In this document: piece by piece, positions 6,047-7,520 of the stretch
Layout: every line of letters starts with the position of its first letter
Numbering within the stretch: the stretch's first letter is position 1
DNA from: Pedobacter sp.
GTDB taxonomy: Bacteria; Bacteroidota; Bacteroidia; Sphingobacteriales; Sphingobacteriaceae
NCBI GenBank assembly: GCA_004295885.1
Contig: SEDG01000106.1
Location: 1 to 7,520, forward strand
Direction: 5' to 3'
Length of the DNA stretch: 7,520 nucleotides
The notes under the pieces: generated by a model
Database searches by the model: none
What the model was told of the DNA's origin: nothing
The model's input: the letters and a program-made list of their open reading frames with translations, nothing else
Made by a program: the position numbers and the translations under genes

Positions 6047-6116
6047 GGTGCTAACTTGTATATAGGTCTGATATTGTCAGACCTATCCACCCAATTTCTT
6101 GAAGATAGGTCTGATA
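6047..6116 (-). other. attI-like primary recombination site
   Basis: The site lies 37 nt past the integrase stop. On the plus strand, ATAGGTCTGA (6062-6071) and TCAGACCTAT (6077-6086) form a perfect 10-bp inverted repeat around a 5-nt spacer. ATAGGTCTGATA recurs directly at 6105-6116, 43 bp from its first copy (6062-6073). The core GGTGCTAAC (6047-6055) reads GTTAGCACC on the minus strand and begins cassette 1; its complement ends cassette 1 at 5407-5415. The three motif copies beside the core resemble the integrase-binding direct repeats and simple site of integron attI. By inference the crossover lies between 6055 and 6054 (minus-strand G^TT). The base before the core, AAG^TTA here, differs from AACG^TTA in the attC sites, as expected of a different partner site. 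Confidence 0.78.
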
Positions 6117-6153
6117 GATGTCATCCTTTTTGATAAAAGTATTGATAATAAAA

Positions 6154-7212
6154 TTATAAATCATCAAACGGACTTTTAATTTGTTGCAAGCTTTTTGTGC
6201 TCACATGGGTATAAATCTCGGTTGTTTTACTGCTGTTATGTCCCAATAATTCTTGGATATACCTTAAATCAGTTCCACTTTCTAGTAGATGGGTGGCGTA
6301 ACTGTGTCTAAGCCAGTGCAGGGTTACAGGCTTCGTAATCTTTACTTTAGCCAAAGCCTGTTTCAAAATACTTTGTAAGCTTTTCTCACTGTACATCTCT
6401 CCAATATTTTGTCCTTCAAAAAGCCATATTTTTGGTTTGTAACTTATATAATAATCACGAAGCATCGTCAGTATTTTAGCGCTCAATGGTACAATTCTAT
6501 CTTTTTTGTTTTTAGACTGTCTGATTATTACAATATTTCTTTTCGAGTCTATATCGTTAAGTTTTAGATTAAGCAATTCACTTCTGCGTAAGCCACAACT
6601 ATAAATCAGCGAAAGCATCGTTTTATGTTTAATATTGCCATGAGCATTTAATATTTCCTTTATTTCTTCCTTGCTTAACACGTTTGGTAAAAGGTTTTCT
6701 CTTTTGGGGCGATGAATTTTTTCGATAACAATTACAGTTTCTTTAATTATTGAAAAATAGAGCTTTATTGCATTAATAATCTGATTTTGATAAGAAGATG
6801 ATAGCTTATTTTTTAAAATGAACTCATTGTGATAAAGAGTTACATCAATATTATCAATCTTATCTAAGGCTTTATTGTCATAAAATTTAAAGAAAGATTT
6901 AATTGCATCCAAATAAGTTTTAATAGTGTTAGCACTATACCTTTTAGCCAAAAGCCATTGCTCAAAGTTTAATAGTGCCTCCATTTTGTCTACACTTAAT
7001 CCTTGTATTTGTTCAATTCTTAAGTTAAATCTTTCCCTATTTTTCTTATTATCTGCAATATGCCAAGCTTTTAAGCTTTGGCTCCATTTTACACCAGTTA
7101 ATTTTTTTACTCTAGCTATTAAATCAATGTCTTTTTTAAAATAAATCGCAATTCTGTTCTGTCCGTTATGTATTACTAAATCGGCTCTCCAAGTTACTTT
7201 CTCTTCAAGCAT
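6154..7212 (-). CDS. Tyrosine recombinase (XerD/IntI-like), likely the cassette integrase
   Basis: The protein has 352 aa and should cut and rejoin DNA through a 3'-phosphotyrosine intermediate. An unusual N-terminal segment (about residues 5-70, WRADL...WHIAD) comes first. A SAM-like core-binding domain follows (about 75-165), then the catalytic domain (about 175-345). All expected catalytic residues are visible: Arg209 in CGLRRSELL, Lys234 in SKNKKDR, His299 and Arg302 in HWLRHSYATH, His325 in LLGH, and the nucleophile Tyr334 in IYTHVS. The stretch ITKPVTLHWLRHS and the C-terminal SPFDDL recall integron integrases. However, the insert that IntI proteins carry before the HxxR motif is absent: residues 262-296 run straight through as in XerD. 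The gene lies immediately before the attI-like site and points the same way as the cassettes, an 'inverted' layout compared with most integrons. It is more likely a Bacteroidota-specific integrase family than housekeeping XerC/D, given the N-terminal extension and the adjacent sites. Confidence 0.93.
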   Translation of the reverse strand: MLEEKVTWRADLVIHNGQNRIAIYFKKDIDLIARVKKLTGVKWSQSLKAWHIADNKKNRERFNLRIEQIQGLSVDKMEALLNFEQWLLAKRYSANTIKTYLDAIKSFFKFYDNKALDKIDNIDVTLYHNEFILKNKLSSSYQNQIINAIKLYFSIIKETVIVIEKIHRPKRENLLPNVLSKEEIKEILNAHGNIKHKTMLSLIYSCGLRRSELLNLKLNDIDSKRNIVIIRQSKNKKDRIVPLSAKILTMLRDYYISYKPKIWLFEGQNIGEMYSEKSLQSILKQALAKVKITKPVTLHWLRHSYATHLLESGTDLRYIQELLGHNSSKTTEIYTHVSTKSLQQIKSPFDDL

Positions 7213-7520
7213 TATTTCTCCTCCCTTCTCACCAATAAAACCTCATCATTTTCTAACGTAAGATAACCTTGCTCATAACAGAAAATATAAGTTGTTCCTT
7301 TTTGAGTGGCATAAGTATGGGTATGGTAATTAAAGTCGAAACCTTTGCGAAGCAAAACCTCTCGTTTCACTTTTGCCTTTCCATCTGGATTTTTGAGTCG
7401 AAGAATATCTCGGTTCTTTTTCAGAACCCGATTAACCTCATTTAAGAAACTGTTGTCTTCAGTTCGTAAACGGTTGTTGTAATTGGTGCGACATTGGTCG
7501 TCACAGAATTTTTTATCAGC
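7212..7520 (-). CDS. Small Zn-ribbon-type protein of a Bacteroidota family, 5'-truncated by the window edge
   Basis: An uninterrupted frame of 102 codons enters from the right edge and ends with TAA at 7212-7214. The visible part begins with ADKKFCDDQC, which looks like the second half of a two-CxxC zinc ribbon; the first cysteine pair would lie beyond the window. A conserved-looking tail follows with GFDFNY, YIFCYEQGYL and LLVRREEK. I recognise this from memory as a small conserved Bacteroidota protein of unknown function; the binding target is unknown. Its stop codon overlaps the recombinase start by one base (TAATG), and the recombinase ribosome site lies inside its last codons. The two are therefore probably co-transcribed and translationally coupled. 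It may be an accessory factor of the integrase or simply the chromosomal neighbour. Confidence 0.75.
   Translation of the reverse strand, partial: ADKKFCDDQCRTNYNNRLRTEDNSFLNEVNRVLKKNRDILRLKNPDGKAKVKREVLLRKGFDFNYHTHTYATQKGTTYIFCYEQGYLTLENDEVLLVRREEK
7218..7225 (-). promoter_or_regulatory. Shine-Dalgarno site of the integrase gene
   Basis: The minus strand reads GGGAGGAG, ending 5 nt before the ATG at 7212. This is a near-ideal Shine-Dalgarno sequence and fixes the integrase start. It stands out because the other genes here have only A-rich leaders, as is usual in Bacteroidota. It lies inside the end of the Zn-ribbon gene, which fits translational coupling. Confidence 0.6.

Larger units (their letters stand above)
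742..7212 (-). mobile_element. Integron-like cassette array: integrase, attI-like site, four cassettes each ending in an attC-like site
   Basis: Reading leftward on the minus strand, the order is a tyrosine recombinase gene, an attI-like site, then four gene+attC units. Taking the crossover as G^TTA, the cassettes are 5288-6054 (767 bp), 3447-5287 (1841 bp), 1514-3446 (1933 bp) and 749-1513 (765 bp). Each opens with nine bases that are the reverse complement of the 5' core of its own terminal site (three perfect, one 8/9). This is what circular cassettes predict. All cassette genes share one orientation, and their first ATG lies 7-44 nt after the cassette start. That fits promoterless cassettes read from an upstream promoter. 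The recombinase is not a canonical IntI, so 'integron-like' is the safe name. The left end is not visible: no second GTTATAGG core was found in 1-741. Confidence 0.85.

Overview
The window looks like Bacteroidota DNA. It is AT-rich. Most genes lack a Shine-Dalgarno sequence and have A-rich leaders. Two protein families read as typical of that phylum: an XRE regulator with the GRKISRIRELR / KQETLA pattern, and a small Zn-ribbon protein whose tail carries the ADKKFC..QC and LVRR patterns. Every intact gene is on the minus strand; only a broken XRE gene at the left is on the plus strand.

The main observation is an integron-like gene cassette array, read right to left. A 5'-truncated Zn-ribbon gene (7212-7520) overlaps by 1 nt a tyrosine recombinase gene (6154-7212). 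Just after the recombinase stop lies an attI-like site (6047-6116): three copies of a 10-12 bp motif in direct and inverted orientation, then a G^TTA crossover-type core. Four cassettes follow, each ending in an attC-like hairpin of 135-138 bp. These sites lie at 5280-5415, 3439-3576, 1506-1641 and 742-876. Cassette 1 encodes an exported protein of unknown function. Cassette 2 encodes a Crp/Fnr regulator, a flavodoxin-like oxidoreductase and a DoxX membrane protein. Cassette 3 encodes a DUF262 protein and a HEPN RNase-like protein, a probable defence pair. Cassette 4 encodes an unrecognised 209-aa protein.

The decisive evidence is at the cassette ends. The 9 bases that open each cassette (GTTAGCACC, GTTATCGGC, GTTAGGTGC, GTTACCAGC) are the reverse complement of the 9 bases at the 5' end of that same cassette's own attC. 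The match is 9/9, 9/9, 9/9 and 8/9. This is the relation between R' and R'' boxes when a cassette moves as a circle. It is not expected of ordinary dispersed palindromes. The recombinase has all the catalytic residues of the family and an IntI-like C-terminus (SPFDDL). It lacks the roughly 16-35 residue insert that defines classical IntI, carries an extra N-terminal segment of about 70 residues, and points in the same direction as the cassettes. The element therefore looks like a Bacteroidota integron analogue outside the usual IntI definition.

Left of the array (1-741) is an XRE regulator gene on the opposite strand, split by an in-frame TGA where the family has glycine. It is preceded by about 300 bases without a recognisable gene, GC-rich at the extreme left. 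The far boundary of the array, or of a fifth cassette, is not in the window.
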